Of a stretch of 64,000 nt of DNA, positions 15,535-24,296 are shown in pieces. Source of the stretch: Desulfovibrio psychrotolerans (GTDB lineage Bacteria; Desulfobacterota; Desulfovibrionia; Desulfovibrionales; Desulfovibrionaceae); assembly GCF_013340305.1 (NCBI RefSeq), contig NZ_BLVP01000035.1, forward strand, positions 62,001 to 126,000, given 5' to 3'. Every line of letters starts with the position of its first letter. Within the stretch, counting starts at the first letter, position 1. Both the position numbers and the translations under genes were made by a program. The notes under the pieces were generated by a model. That model did not search any database. It was not told the DNA's origin and was given only the letters and a program-made list of their open reading frames with translations.

Positions 15535-16713
15535 ATGAACCACACACACCTCCGCATCGGCCCGCACCGGTTCTGCCGGACACATCGGATACACGGGTCT
15601 TTCCTGCTGCTTCTGCTGCTCTGGGCCGCAGTCTTTGCCGTCCCCGGCACTCCATGCGCACAGGCGCAGGAAGTGCCCGCCACCGCCGTTGCCCGTATTG
15701 CCCTGCTGCCGGAAACCCGGCAGGCCGTAGGTACTGTCCGACCACGCACAGAAACCCGCATAGAGGCGCAGATCACCGCCCGCATCCTCGAAATACGTGC
15801 GCAGTCCGGCAGCCGCGTCAACCGGGGCGATGTGCTGGTGGTGCTGGATACCCGCGAACTGGAGACCCTTAGCGGGCAGGCACAGCAGGGCATCTCCTCC
15901 GCGGCTGCTGCCACACGGCAGGCGCGGCAGGCCCTTGCCGCAGCAGAGGCGGAATTCGTCAAGGCAGAGGCCCACTACCGCCGCATCCGCACCCTGTATG
16001 AAACAGGCACCGTGGCCCGCAGCGAAATGGATCAGGCAGAAGCCGCCTACGCGCAGGCAGAGGCAGAAGTACGCCGCGCCCGCGATGGTGTTTCCGGGGC
16101 GCAGTCCGCAGAGTCACGTGCGGGCAAGATGCGCGAACAGGCGCAGATAGCGCTGGAATACGGCGAAATCCGGGCACTGGATGACGGCGAAGTGGTCCGG
16201 CGCGAGGCAGAACCGGGCGACCTGGCCTTTCCCGGCAAAACCCTGCTCATGCTGCAGACCGGCGGTTCCCTGCGGCTGGAAGCTCAGGTGCGCGAAGGAC
16301 TCATCGGCAGGGTACGTCCCGGCACCCCGCTTTCCGTCATCATCGGCTCTCTTTCCGATGCCCCCCTCACCGGCACGGTGGAAGAAGTGGTCCCCGCCGC
16401 AGACCCGCTCTCACGCACCTTTGAAGTACGGGTAGGGCTGCCTGCGGTGCCGGGACTCTATCCCGGAATGTTCGGCAGGCTGCTCATCCCCGTGGGCGAA
16501 AGCGAAACCGTGCTCATTCCCGCCGCAGCCGTTTCCCGCGTGGGGCAGCTAGAAACCGTGCGCGTCCGCGAGGGAGAGCAGGAAACACCGGTCTATGTGA
16601 AGACAGGCCGCACGTATCCCGCAGGGCAAAGCGGCACATATGACGAGGTGGAAATCCTGTCCGGTCTGCGCGGCGGTGAAACCGTGGTGCTGGAGGCAGG
16701 CCATGCACGATAA
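15535..16713 (+). CDS. RND efflux periplasmic adaptor (membrane fusion protein)
   Basis: A 392-residue exported protein. A signal peptide (basic start, Leu-rich core about residues 22-36, AQA site near 43) precedes a biotinyl-lipoyl half (RIEAQITARILEIRAQSGSR), a coiled-coil hairpin rich in Ala and Glu (about 110-205), the second lipoyl half and a beta-barrel. It links an inner-membrane RND pump to an outer-membrane channel. The pump gene overlaps its 3' end by 11 bases. A sigma-70-like pair ATAACA/TACAAT (15492-15520, 17-base spacing) sits very close to the start and is only suggestive. Confidence 0.88.
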   Translation: MNHTHLRIGPHRFCRTHRIHGSFLLLLLLWAAVFAVPGTPCAQAQEVPATAVARIALLPETRQAVGTVRPRTETRIEAQITARILEIRAQSGSRVNRGDVLVVLDTRELETLSGQAQQGISSAAAATRQARQALAAAEAEFVKAEAHYRRIRTLYETGTVARSEMDQAEAAYAQAEAEVRRARDGVSGAQSAESRAGKMREQAQIALEYGEIRALDDGEVVRREAEPGDLAFPGKTLLMLQTGGSLRLEAQVREGLIGRVRPGTPLSVIIGSLSDAPLTGTVEEVVPAADPLSRTFEVRVGLPAVPGLYPGMFGRLLIPVGESETVLIPAAAVSRVGQLETVRVREGEQETPVYVKTGRTYPAGQSGTYDEVEILSGLRGGETVVLEAGHAR

Positions 16714-19700
16714 GGATACCATGCCCGAAAAGCCCCTGTCGGAGCAGCCAGACGCCTCTCCCGCCCCGGATGATGGGGCAAATGATGCGGCAGATGATGC
16801 GACATCGGGGCAGCCGGCACATTCCGATGCGGCTGCGGATGCGAACGCTGAAGTGTTAACCGGCACTGCAACCGATACGGCAAACTGTGCGACAATTCAC
16901 ACGACAGCCGACGCGACAGCCGATTCCGCAACTAATGCGGCAGCCGGTGCTGCTGCGGGCCTGCTTATGGGCATAGTGCGCCAATTCCTCACGGGAAAAA
17001 ACGCCGTCCTCTTTCTCGTTTTCGCACTCTGCCTCGGCGCCGCAGCCATTTTCGTCACCCCGCGCGAGGAAGAACCGCAGATCGTCGTCCCCATGGCAGA
17101 CATCATGGTGCAGGTGCCCGGTGCTTCCGCCGAAGAAGTGGAAAAACTGGTCGCCACCCCGCTGGAACGGCTGCTCTGGCAGATAGATGGCGTGGAATAT
17201 GTCTACTCCACCTCGCAGCGCGATGGCTGTCTTGCCACTGTGCGCTTCCACGTGGGCGAGGACCGGGAAAACTCGCTGGTCAAACTGCATAACACCATCG
17301 CCACGCACCCGGACCTTGTCCCCTCCGTGGTCAGCGGCTGGGTGGTCAAACCGGTAGAGATAGACGATGTGCCCATCGTCACCCTCACCCTGCACGCCGA
17401 CCCGCAGACAGGGTACGGCCCCCACGAACTGCGCCGCATGGGCGAAGAAATGTTCCACCGGCTGGCGGAAACGGAAGATGTTTCCCGCTGCACCATCACC
17501 GGCGGGTTCCCGCGCGAGGTGCGTGTAGATCTCTCGCCCGAGGCACTCTCCGCCTTCCGCGTCTCCGCACTGGAAGTGCGCAACGCCCTTGCCGGTGCGG
17601 ACGCATCGGTCACGGCAGGCTCGCTGGACACGCGGAACCGCACCCTCACGGTCACGGCAGATTCGTTCCTGAACACACTGGAAGAGGTGCGCTCGCTGGT
17701 GGTGGGCGTGGCTGAAGACCGCCCCGTGTACCTTGCGGACGTAGCCACTGTCACAGACACCCACGCGGAACCCGTAGCGTACTCCCGCATCGGCTTTTCC
17801 GATGCGTACGCCAGCAGCGCAGGCCTGCCGCAAGGTCAGTCCCTGTCCGCCGTCACGCTGGCAATCTCCAAGAAAAAGGGCACAAACGCCGTGGCCGTGG
17901 CCCGTAACGTCATCGCCACGGCAGAACACCTGCAACAGACCGTGCTGCCCCACGGGGTGCACGTGCGCGTCACGCGCGACTACGGTGCCACTGCCCAGTC
18001 CAAGGTAACGGACCTGCTCTCCTCCCTCGGGTTTGCCATCGCCACCGTGGTGGCGCTGCTGGCCTTCACACTGGGCAGGCGCGAGGCACTGGTGGTGGCG
18101 GTCGCCGTTCCGGTCAGCTTCGCGCTGGCACTCACCGTGAACTGGCTGTTCGGCTACACCATAAACCGCGTCACCCTGTTCGCCCTCATCCTTTCGCTGG
18201 GCCTTGTGGTAGATGACCCAATAACCAACGTAGACAACATCCAGCGCCACATACGGCAGGGCAAGCTCCCCCCCCTGCCCGCCACTCTGGCGGCGGTGCG
18301 CGAGGTACTCACCCCGGTTATCATGTCCACGCTGGCCATCATCGCCTGCTTCATGCCCATGTTCTTCATCACGGGCATGATGGGTCCGTACATGGCCCCC
18401 ATGGCCGTTAACGTACCCCTCACCGTCATTTTTTCCACACTGTGCGCCCTCACCGTGGTGCCATGGCTCAGCCATCTGCTGCTCAGGCACCGCGCGGGCA
18501 GCGGCCAGATGCAGGAACTCACCCCCGCATGGATCGTGCGCAACTACAGACGCTGCGTGGAACCGTTTCTGGATTCCCGTAACGCGCGGCGCATCCTGCT
18601 GGGCGGCATCATGGCAGGCATGGTCTTCAGCATAGCGCTGGCAGGCTTCAGGCTGGTGCCGCTCAAAATGCTGCCCTTTGACAACAAGAACGAATTCCAG
18701 ATCGTCCTCGACCTGCCGGAAGGCTCCAGCGTGGAAACCACCGACCGCGCCGTGCGCGACATGGAAGCCTTCCTGCGCACCATGCCGGAGGTGACGGATT
18801 TCGTTACCTACGCGGGCACCTCTTCGCCCATGGACTTCAACGGCATGGTCCGCCACTACTACCTGCGCGGCGAGCCGCATCAGGCAGATATCCGTGTGAA
18901 CCTGCTGGATAAATCGCAGCGCTCAGCGCAGAGCCACGCCATTATCCTGCGCGTGCGCGATGCTTTGCAGGCTGTGGCAGACAGGCACGGCGCGCGCCTC
19001 AAAATCGTGGAAACCCCGCCCGGGCCTCCCGTGCTTTCCACCATCACGGCAGAAGTGTATGGCGAACCGGACCGCACCGTAGAGCAGCTTATCCGGGCGG
19101 CGTCCCACGTGCAGGACATCATGCGTCAGGAACCCGGCGTCACGGACATAGACGCCAGCTACGAATCCCCCCGGCAGCGTCTGGATTTTGCCATAGACAG
19201 AGAAAAAGCCGCCCTGCACGGCATAACCGCCCGCGCCATTACAGATACCCTGCGCCTTGCCGTGGGCGGCGGGCAGCCCGCCACCGTGCACCTGCCGGAC
19301 GAGCGGCAGGCCTTGCCTATCCGCGTGACCCTGCCGCGCGACAAGCGCTCCTCCACCGCCTCGCTGGAAGAAATTCCGCTCAAATCCGCCGCCGGCCACA
19401 TGGTGCCGCTGGGCGAGCTGGGCCGCTTCATTCTGCTGAAAGAAGACCAGCCCATCTACCACAAAAACCTCAGGCGTGTGGTCTACGTGTATGCAGAAAT
19501 GGCCGGGCGGGCACCGGCGGAAGCCGTGCTGGACATGTCCTCGGCCCTGCGCGCCCACCCCATGCCCCCGCGCACCCACGTGGTCTGGACGGGCGAAGGG
19601 GAGTGGAAAATCACCGTGGATGTCTTCCGCGACCTCGGCATCGCCTTCGGAGCCGCCATGCTGGTCATCTACCTGCTGCTGGTCCTGCAAACCGATTCCT

Positions 19701-20158
19701 TCCGGCTGCCCCTGCTCATCATGACAGCCATCCCGCTCACCCTGCTGGGCATCATGCCGGGATTCTGGCTGCTGAACCTGCTCTTCGGCGATACGGTGGC
19801 GGGCTACCCGGACCCGGTCTTCTTCACCGCCACCAGCATGATCGGCATGATAGCCCTTGGCGGCATCGTCATCCGCAACTCGCTGGTGCTCATCGAATTC
19901 ATTCAGGAGGCCGTGCGGCAGGGGCAAAGCCTGCGCGAGGCTGTGCTGCAAAGCGGTGCCACCCGGCTGCGGCCCATTGTGCTCACCGCCGCCACCACGG
20001 CTCTGGGCGCATGGCCCATAACGCTGGACCCCATCTTCTCCGGTCTGGCCTATGCGCTCATCTTCGGCCTTGTGGCCTCAACCCTGTTCACGCTTGTGGT
20101 CATTCCCGTGGCCTACCACCGGATGCAGGCCCGTTCTGCCTTGCCGACGGAGAACTGA
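16703..20158 (+). CDS. RND-family efflux permease with long N-terminal extension
   Basis: A 1,151-residue inner-membrane transporter of the AcrB/HAE family. The first transmembrane helix is near residues 93-112, followed by the large periplasmic porter loop, a cluster of helices with the proton-relay aspartates in LGLVVDDPITNVDN, a second porter loop and the C-terminal helices. Before helix 1 there is an unusual ~90-residue Ala/Asp/Thr-rich cytoplasmic extension encoded by degenerate gatgcg-type repeats; typical family members have ~10 residues there. GGAGGCAGG precedes ATG 16703, which overlaps the adaptor gene by 11 bases. The exported substrate is unknown. Confidence 0.88.
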   Translation: MHDKDTMPEKPLSEQPDASPAPDDGANDAADDATSGQPAHSDAAADANAEVLTGTATDTANCATIHTTADATADSATNAAAGAAAGLLMGIVRQFLTGKNAVLFLVFALCLGAAAIFVTPREEEPQIVVPMADIMVQVPGASAEEVEKLVATPLERLLWQIDGVEYVYSTSQRDGCLATVRFHVGEDRENSLVKLHNTIATHPDLVPSVVSGWVVKPVEIDDVPIVTLTLHADPQTGYGPHELRRMGEEMFHRLAETEDVSRCTITGGFPREVRVDLSPEALSAFRVSALEVRNALAGADASVTAGSLDTRNRTLTVTADSFLNTLEEVRSLVVGVAEDRPVYLADVATVTDTHAEPVAYSRIGFSDAYASSAGLPQGQSLSAVTLAISKKKGTNAVAVARNVIATAEHLQQTVLPHGVHVRVTRDYGATAQSKVTDLLSSLGFAIATVVALLAFTLGRREALVVAVAVPVSFALALTVNWLFGYTINRVTLFALILSLGLVVDDPITNVDNIQRHIRQGKLPPLPATLAAVREVLTPVIMSTLAIIACFMPMFFITGMMGPYMAPMAVNVPLTVIFSTLCALTVVPWLSHLLLRHRAGSGQMQELTPAWIVRNYRRCVEPFLDSRNARRILLGGIMAGMVFSIALAGFRLVPLKMLPFDNKNEFQIVLDLPEGSSVETTDRAVRDMEAFLRTMPEVTDFVTYAGTSSPMDFNGMVRHYYLRGEPHQADIRVNLLDKSQRSAQSHAIILRVRDALQAVADRHGARLKIVETPPGPPVLSTITAEVYGEPDRTVEQLIRAASHVQDIMRQEPGVTDIDASYESPRQRLDFAIDREKAALHGITARAITDTLRLAVGGGQPATVHLPDERQALPIRVTLPRDKRSSTASLEEIPLKSAAGHMVPLGELGRFILLKEDQPIYHKNLRRVVYVYAEMAGRAPAEAVLDMSSALRAHPMPPRTHVVWTGEGEWKITVDVFRDLGIAFGAAMLVIYLLLVLQTDSFRLPLLIMTAIPLTLLGIMPGFWLLNLLFGDTVAGYPDPVFFTATSMIGMIALGGIVIRNSLVLIEFIQEAVRQGQSLREAVLQSGATRLRPIVLTAATTALGAWPITLDPIFSGLAYALIFGLVASTLFTLVVIPVAYHRMQARSALPTEN

Positions 20159-20180
20159 CACGGCAGAAAACAAACAGCAA

Positions 20181-20211
20181 AAGGCCTGCGGCATATTTTG
20201 CCGCAGGCCTT
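20181..20211. terminator. Bidirectional intrinsic terminator
   Basis: A perfect 13-bp stem: AAGGCCTGCGGCA (20181-20193) pairs with TGCCGCAGGCCTT (20199-20211) over a 5-base loop. On the minus strand it is followed by TTTT and a T-rich stretch, an excellent terminator for the TPR gene. On the plus strand it lies 22 bases after the RND pump stop and likely serves that operon too. Confidence 0.88.
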
Positions 20212-20309
20212 GCTGAAAAGGGATTTCCCGGCCCGTAAGCGCCAGCGTCAGGGCCGGAAAATCGTATGGGGAGGGGAGAACTCGTCTTCGTTATGACAGG
20301 AGGTGCGCG

Positions 20310-20876
20310 CTACGCGCCGCTCGCCTTGGCGTACAGCTGACGCGCGCCCTCGTTTGCCGGATCCTTCTCCAGCAGCATTTCCAGATGCTCCATGGCTTCC
20401 GCGTTCCTTCCCAGCCAGATAAGGCATCCGGCAAGGGAAAAGCGCACGGCATCCTTGCCGGGAGCATGGGCGAGGCTTGTTTCGAGCATGGGCACAACCT
20501 CAGCAACGCGGTCAAGGGCGTAGCTTTCCTGAATCATGCCGCTCATGGCGATCATGTTTTCCGGGTTGTTCTCCAGTGCACGCATAAAAAATTCCATTGC
20601 CTCAACGTGGTTGCCGCGATCCATGTGGATAAGACCCATACCCGCCAGCGTCTTGTCGCTGCTTTCAATGGTATCAGCCTTGCGGTACAGCAGAAGCGCC
20701 TCATCCAGCTTGCCGCGCTGCACGGCAATGGTTGCCAAACCCAGATACGGGTCGGGATGCACTCCGTTGGAAGTGGCGGCCTTCTTGTAGTACTCTTCCG
20801 CCTTGTCGAGCTCACCCATAAACAGGTAGCACTCGCCAAGTTCCTTGTTGATTTCGTAATCGAGATGGTTGCTCAT
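20310..20876 (-). CDS. TPR-repeat protein, sigma-54-type promoter
   Basis: A 188-residue soluble protein made of tetratricopeptide-like helix pairs; typical packing residues recur in GECYLFMGELDKAEEYYKKA, GLATIAVQRGKLDEALLLYRKA, GLIHMDRGNHVEAMEFFMRA and AGCLIWLGRNAEAMEHLEML. TPR proteins are scaffolds, so no reaction is implied. ATG 20876 is chosen because GGAGGG lies 5-10 bases upstream. A strong -24/-12 promoter sits ~108 bases before it, divergent from flgB, which ties it to the flagellar or another RpoN regulon. Its function is otherwise unknown. Confidence 0.85.
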   Translation of the reverse strand: MSNHLDYEINKELGECYLFMGELDKAEEYYKKAATSNGVHPDPYLGLATIAVQRGKLDEALLLYRKADTIESSDKTLAGMGLIHMDRGNHVEAMEFFMRALENNPENMIAMSGMIQESYALDRVAEVVPMLETSLAHAPGKDAVRFSLAGCLIWLGRNAEAMEHLEMLLEKDPANEGARQLYAKASGA

Positions 20877-20993
20877 GATCCCCTCCATGCAGGACAAAGT
20901 TTCCCCTCGCTAAGCAGTCAATCTGCTTTATGCAAGTTGCAGGCCAGCGCGGTGGATACAATTTTTTCCGCATCGTCCTGCCTGCCGGAAGCT

Positions 20994-21010
20994 ATGCAAC
21001 GTGTGTGCCA
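20994..21010 (-). promoter_or_regulatory. Sigma-54 (-24/-12) promoter for the TPR gene
   Basis: On the minus strand the sequence reads TGGCACACACGTTGCAT, with GG-N10-GC spacing and only one departure from the TGGCACG-N4-TTGCW consensus. The start of transcription would be near 20984, giving a leader of about 108 bases before the ATG at 20876. Confidence 0.85.
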
Positions 21011-21297
21011 AAAAATCAGGCCCGTTCACCACAATCGCCACGACCGCAACGTTCTCCCGTCTTCCGGTGCTTCCTTCTTATGATGCACCCTTAACACGGC
21101 CCGTGCTTCGTTTCCGAAAGACAGCACCGCACCGTGCCTGCCCCCCCTGCCCGCGACCACTTCCTTCTGCTCCCCTTATTGCCCTCCCGCCACATTCTCC
21201 ACGCGAACCCGCGCACCCGGCTGCGGAGGCGGTATTCCGGCTACCGCCCGTGCTTGCAGCACATAAAAATGGTTTTATACCAACAAGATATATCACA

Positions 21298-21313
21298 TGG
21301 AACGCCTCTTGCT
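21298..21313 (+). promoter_or_regulatory. Sigma-54 (-24/-12) promoter for the flgB operon
   Basis: TGGAACGCCTCTTGCT has GG at 21299-21300 and GC at 21311-21312 separated by 10 bases, and departs from the consensus only at the fourth base. Transcription would begin near 21324, leaving a 65-base leader before flgB. RpoN control of flagellar structural operons is well known in related bacteria. Confidence 0.85.
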
Positions 21314-21388
21314 AATCCTCTTTCCAGTAAATCATGGCCCGGGCGCACAAAAAGAGTCCGAAAGAACATAACCTAGGAGGATCATTGC

Positions 21389-21799
21389 ATGAAAAGCCTG
21401 TTCAGCGCACATATACGTGTCACCGAAAAGGTTCTGGACATGCAGCTTCAGCGTCAGAATGTTGTCATGAGCAACATGGCCAACCTGAAGACTCCCGGAT
21501 ACAGGGCCAGAAATCTTGAATTCGAAGAAGATCTGCAAAAGGCCCTGAATCTGGACAGCCGGGGCAAGATGACGCGCACCGCCTCATCGCACATGCCCGC
21601 CGTGTTCGATCCCGAAAAATTCGGCCCGGAATGGGAAAAGGTCTTCAAGCCGCGCGTGGTGCACGGCGAAGACCAGGTGGATCTGGACAAGGAAATGGCA
21701 AAGATGGCCAAGAACAACATGCAATACAACGCCCTTGCCACCGTCATGCGGGGCAACTTTGAAGGGCTTACCAAAATCATAACGGAAGGGCAGAAATAA
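21389..21799 (+). CDS. flgB: Flagellar rod protein FlgB
   Basis: A 136-residue proximal rod subunit of the flagellar basal body, exported by the flagellar type III system to the periplasm. The N-terminal pattern MQLQRQNVVMSNMANLKTPGYRA is the flagellar rod/hook signature, and the C-terminal YNALATVMRGNFEGLTKIITEG helix is the usual partner in the rod coiled coil. AGGAGGA precedes the ATG. It is first in a seven-gene operon and its stop overlaps the flgC start by one base (TAATG). Confidence 0.95.
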   Translation: MKSLFSAHIRVTEKVLDMQLQRQNVVMSNMANLKTPGYRARNLEFEEDLQKALNLDSRGKMTRTASSHMPAVFDPEKFGPEWEKVFKPRVVHGEDQVDLDKEMAKMAKNNMQYNALATVMRGNFEGLTKIITEGQK

Positions 21800-22236
21800 T
21801 GGACTTCATGACAGCTCTCGACATCGGCGCCTCCGCCCTCAGCGCGGAGCGTACCCACATGAACATCATTTCCATGAACCTTGCCAACGCCAAGACCACC
21901 CGCACGCCGGAAGGCGGACCCTACCGGCGCAAGACGGTGCTCATGGCGGCAACAGAAGTGGACCACCCCTTCAGCAAGCAGATGCAGTCCGCTCTGGACA
22001 GGGAACTGCGCGGCGTGCGCGTGCTGCACGTGGCGCAGGACAAGCGCCCCCTCAAGCAGGTGTACGAACCCGGACACCCCGACGCCAACGAAGACGGCTT
22101 CGTCTTCTACCCGGATATCAACGTGGTGGAGGAAATGGCCCACCTGATGACCGTACAGCGCGGGTACGAGGCCAACGTGGCCACTATGGAAGCCGTAAAG
22201 GGCATGTATAACAAGGCGCTTGAACTCGCCAAGTAA
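21799..22236 (+). CDS. flgC: Flagellar rod protein FlgC
   Basis: A 145-residue rod subunit that assembles next to FlgB. MNIISMNLANAKTTRTPEGG is the conserved rod signature, and the C-terminal region ending in ATMEAVKGMYNKALELAK matches the FlgC terminal helix. PDINVVEEMAHLMTVQRGYEANV is a strong family marker. One-base overlap with flgB implies translational coupling. Confidence 0.95.
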   Translation: MDFMTALDIGASALSAERTHMNIISMNLANAKTTRTPEGGPYRRKTVLMAATEVDHPFSKQMQSALDRELRGVRVLHVAQDKRPLKQVYEPGHPDANEDGFVFYPDINVVEEMAHLMTVQRGYEANVATMEAVKGMYNKALELAK

Positions 22237-22260
22237 TCCCGCCGCAGGCAGGAGGAAGCC

Positions 22261-22590
22261 ATGAGCATACAGAACGTGGGCATGAAGGCATACGCCAATG
22301 CCATGCACAACTTCAGCAAGGCGCAAAAGGCCACAACGGGTGAATCCTTTGCCCTGCCAAGGCCCCCCAAAGAATCGCTCACCACCACCATCAAGGACTC
22401 CCTGCGCAAAACAAATGACATGGAAGCCGAAAAGTCCAAGCAGATTCAGTCCTTTGCCTCCGGCGAAACGCAGAACGTGCACGAGCTTATGATCACCCTG
22501 CAAAAGGCGGGGGTCGCCATGTCCATGACCAGCGCGGTTCGCAACAAGGTTATGGAAGCCTACAAGGAACTCAGCCGCGTCAGCTTCTAG
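22261..22590 (+). CDS. fliE: Flagellar hook-basal body protein FliE
   Basis: A 109-residue protein that joins the MS-ring to the rod. The C-terminal half has the family pattern: FASGETQNVHELMITLQKAG followed by a helix ending in VRNKVMEAYKELSRVSF. The N-terminal half is polar and variable, as usual for FliE. AGGAGGAAG precedes the ATG at 22261. Confidence 0.93.
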   Translation: MSIQNVGMKAYANAMHNFSKAQKATTGESFALPRPPKESLTTTIKDSLRKTNDMEAEKSKQIQSFASGETQNVHELMITLQKAGVAMSMTSAVRNKVMEAYKELSRVSF

Positions 22591-22670
22591 CGGCGCGCAT
22601 GGCAAAATTTTGGCCGCCGGAACGGCGGTTCGGGTTGGCAATTCACACCACACAGCACACGGAGTAGCCC

Positions 22671-24296
22671 ATGTCTCCCCTTCTCAACGATGCCGTAGAC
22701 AAGTCCAAAGCCTTCTGGAGCCAGATAAGCCTTTCCCAGCGCGTGTTCATAGGCGGGCTGGCCCTTGCGGTCATCGGTGTGTTCTTCGCCCTCATCCTGT
22801 GGATGAACCAGCCGGATTACAAAACCCTCTACACCAACCTGAGCCTCGAAGACGCCAACCGCGTGGTCAAGCTTCTGGATGCCGACAAGACCAAATACAA
22901 GCTTGCGAATGACGGCACCACCATTCTCGTTCCGGCCGACCGTGTATACGACCTGCGTATCCGCGTGGCGGGCGAAGGCAGCCTCGTGGGACAAGGCATC
23001 GGCTTCGAAATCTTCAACGAAGTGAAGGTGGGCCAGACCGAGTTCGTCCAGAAGATCAACTACCAGCGCGCCATGCAGGGCGAACTTTCGCGCACCATTT
23101 CCGAATTTCCTGCCATCAAAAGCGCGCGCGTGCACCTTGTGGTGCCCCACCGCAGCCTGTTCATTGAAGATGAACAAAAGCCTTCCGCCTCTGTGGTGCT
23201 CACCATGGTGGACGGCAAGAAGCTGGAACAGAAAGACGTCATGGCCATCGTCAACCTTGTGGTCATGGCCGTGGAAGGTATGGACAAGAGCCGTATCGCC
23301 GTGAACGACACCAAGGGCAACATCCTCTACTACCCCAGTGATGAGGAAACCCTGCATGGCATGACCACCACCCAGCTTGATAACAAGCTCACCCTGCAGC
23401 GCGACATGGAACGCCGCATTCAGGAAATGCTGTTCCCCATTATCGGGGCCGGGCGGGTCATTGCCAAGGTAAACGCCGATCTGGACTTCTCCCAGCGCAC
23501 CATCCGCAAGGAACTTTTCGACCCGGAAAGCGCCGTGGTCCGCTCCGAACAGCGCAGCGAAGAAACCACCCGCGGCCAGTCCAACCTGGAAGCGGGCACC
23601 CCGGACCCCAACTTCCGGGGCGACGGCATAACCGGCGGCCTGAGCTCGCAGGAATCCGCCCGTGAAACACGCACCACCAACTTCGAAATCAACAAAGAAG
23701 AACAGAACATCGTTGCCCCCGTGGGCGAGGTAAGCCGCCTCTCCGTGGCGGTCATTCTGGACGGCACCTATGCCCGGAATGCGGACACAGGCGAATATGT
23801 ATTCACCCCCCGCAGCGAGGAAGAAGTTGCCCGCATCCGCCAGCTTGTTGCCAGCGCGGTGGGCTACGACACGGCACGCGGCGACATCATAGAAGTCTCC
23901 AGCATCTCCTTCGGCGGCCCGGATATCCTGCCCGAACCCAGCCTCACCGAAGTGGTCATGGATTACGCCATGCGCCTCGGCAAGCCGCTGCTGAACGCCC
24001 TTCTGGTCTTCCTGTTCCTTATCATGATCGTGCGCCCCGTCATCCTTGCCATGATCCGTCCCAAAGTGCATTCTAGCGACGTGGTCGAAGGGCTGGAAGG
24101 CCTGCCCTCCGGCGAGGAACGTCTGGCACTCATAGAAGGCGGCGACGAGCTGGATGCCCTTGACGCCCTGAAGAAGATAGAAGACATCAAGGCACACGCA
24201 ATGCAACTGGCGGAACAGAATATGGAACAGGCAGTCAGCATACTGAAGTCGTGGCTCAAGCAGCCTGAAGGAGCGAAAAGTGGCGGACAAGCTTAG
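22671..24296 (+). CDS. fliF: Flagellar MS-ring protein FliF
   Basis: A 541-residue inner-membrane protein that forms the MS-ring. Transmembrane segments lie near residues 25-45 and 440-460; the periplasmic ring-building domains are between them. LDADKTKYKLANDGTTILVP and RLSVAVILDG are recognisable family stretches. The C-terminal cytoplasmic tail (VSILKSWLKQ) is the FliG-binding end. The gene ends 17 bases inside fliG. Confidence 0.95.
   Translation: MSPLLNDAVDKSKAFWSQISLSQRVFIGGLALAVIGVFFALILWMNQPDYKTLYTNLSLEDANRVVKLLDADKTKYKLANDGTTILVPADRVYDLRIRVAGEGSLVGQGIGFEIFNEVKVGQTEFVQKINYQRAMQGELSRTISEFPAIKSARVHLVVPHRSLFIEDEQKPSASVVLTMVDGKKLEQKDVMAIVNLVVMAVEGMDKSRIAVNDTKGNILYYPSDEETLHGMTTTQLDNKLTLQRDMERRIQEMLFPIIGAGRVIAKVNADLDFSQRTIRKELFDPESAVVRSEQRSEETTRGQSNLEAGTPDPNFRGDGITGGLSSQESARETRTTNFEINKEEQNIVAPVGEVSRLSVAVILDGTYARNADTGEYVFTPRSEEEVARIRQLVASAVGYDTARGDIIEVSSISFGGPDILPEPSLTEVVMDYAMRLGKPLLNALLVFLFLIMIVRPVILAMIRPKVHSSDVVEGLEGLPSGEERLALIEGGDELDALDALKKIEDIKAHAMQLAEQNMEQAVSILKSWLKQPEGAKSGGQA

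Larger units (their letters stand above)
20877..21388. other. Divergent regulatory region between the TPR gene and flgB
   Basis: 512 bases without a convincing gene. It contains two -24/-12 promoters, one for each direction, about 290 bases apart, and a small AT-rich inverted repeat, ATAAAA (21263-21268) with TTTTAT (21273-21278), 20 bases upstream of the flgB -24 box. The stretch between is C-rich and has short frames only. Enhancer sites for a sigma-54 activator would be expected here but I cannot identify them. Confidence 0.6.

Noticed and set aside
16856-18880. A 674-codon open frame opposite the RND pump
   Set aside because: Same reason; the plus-strand pump has complete transporter motifs.
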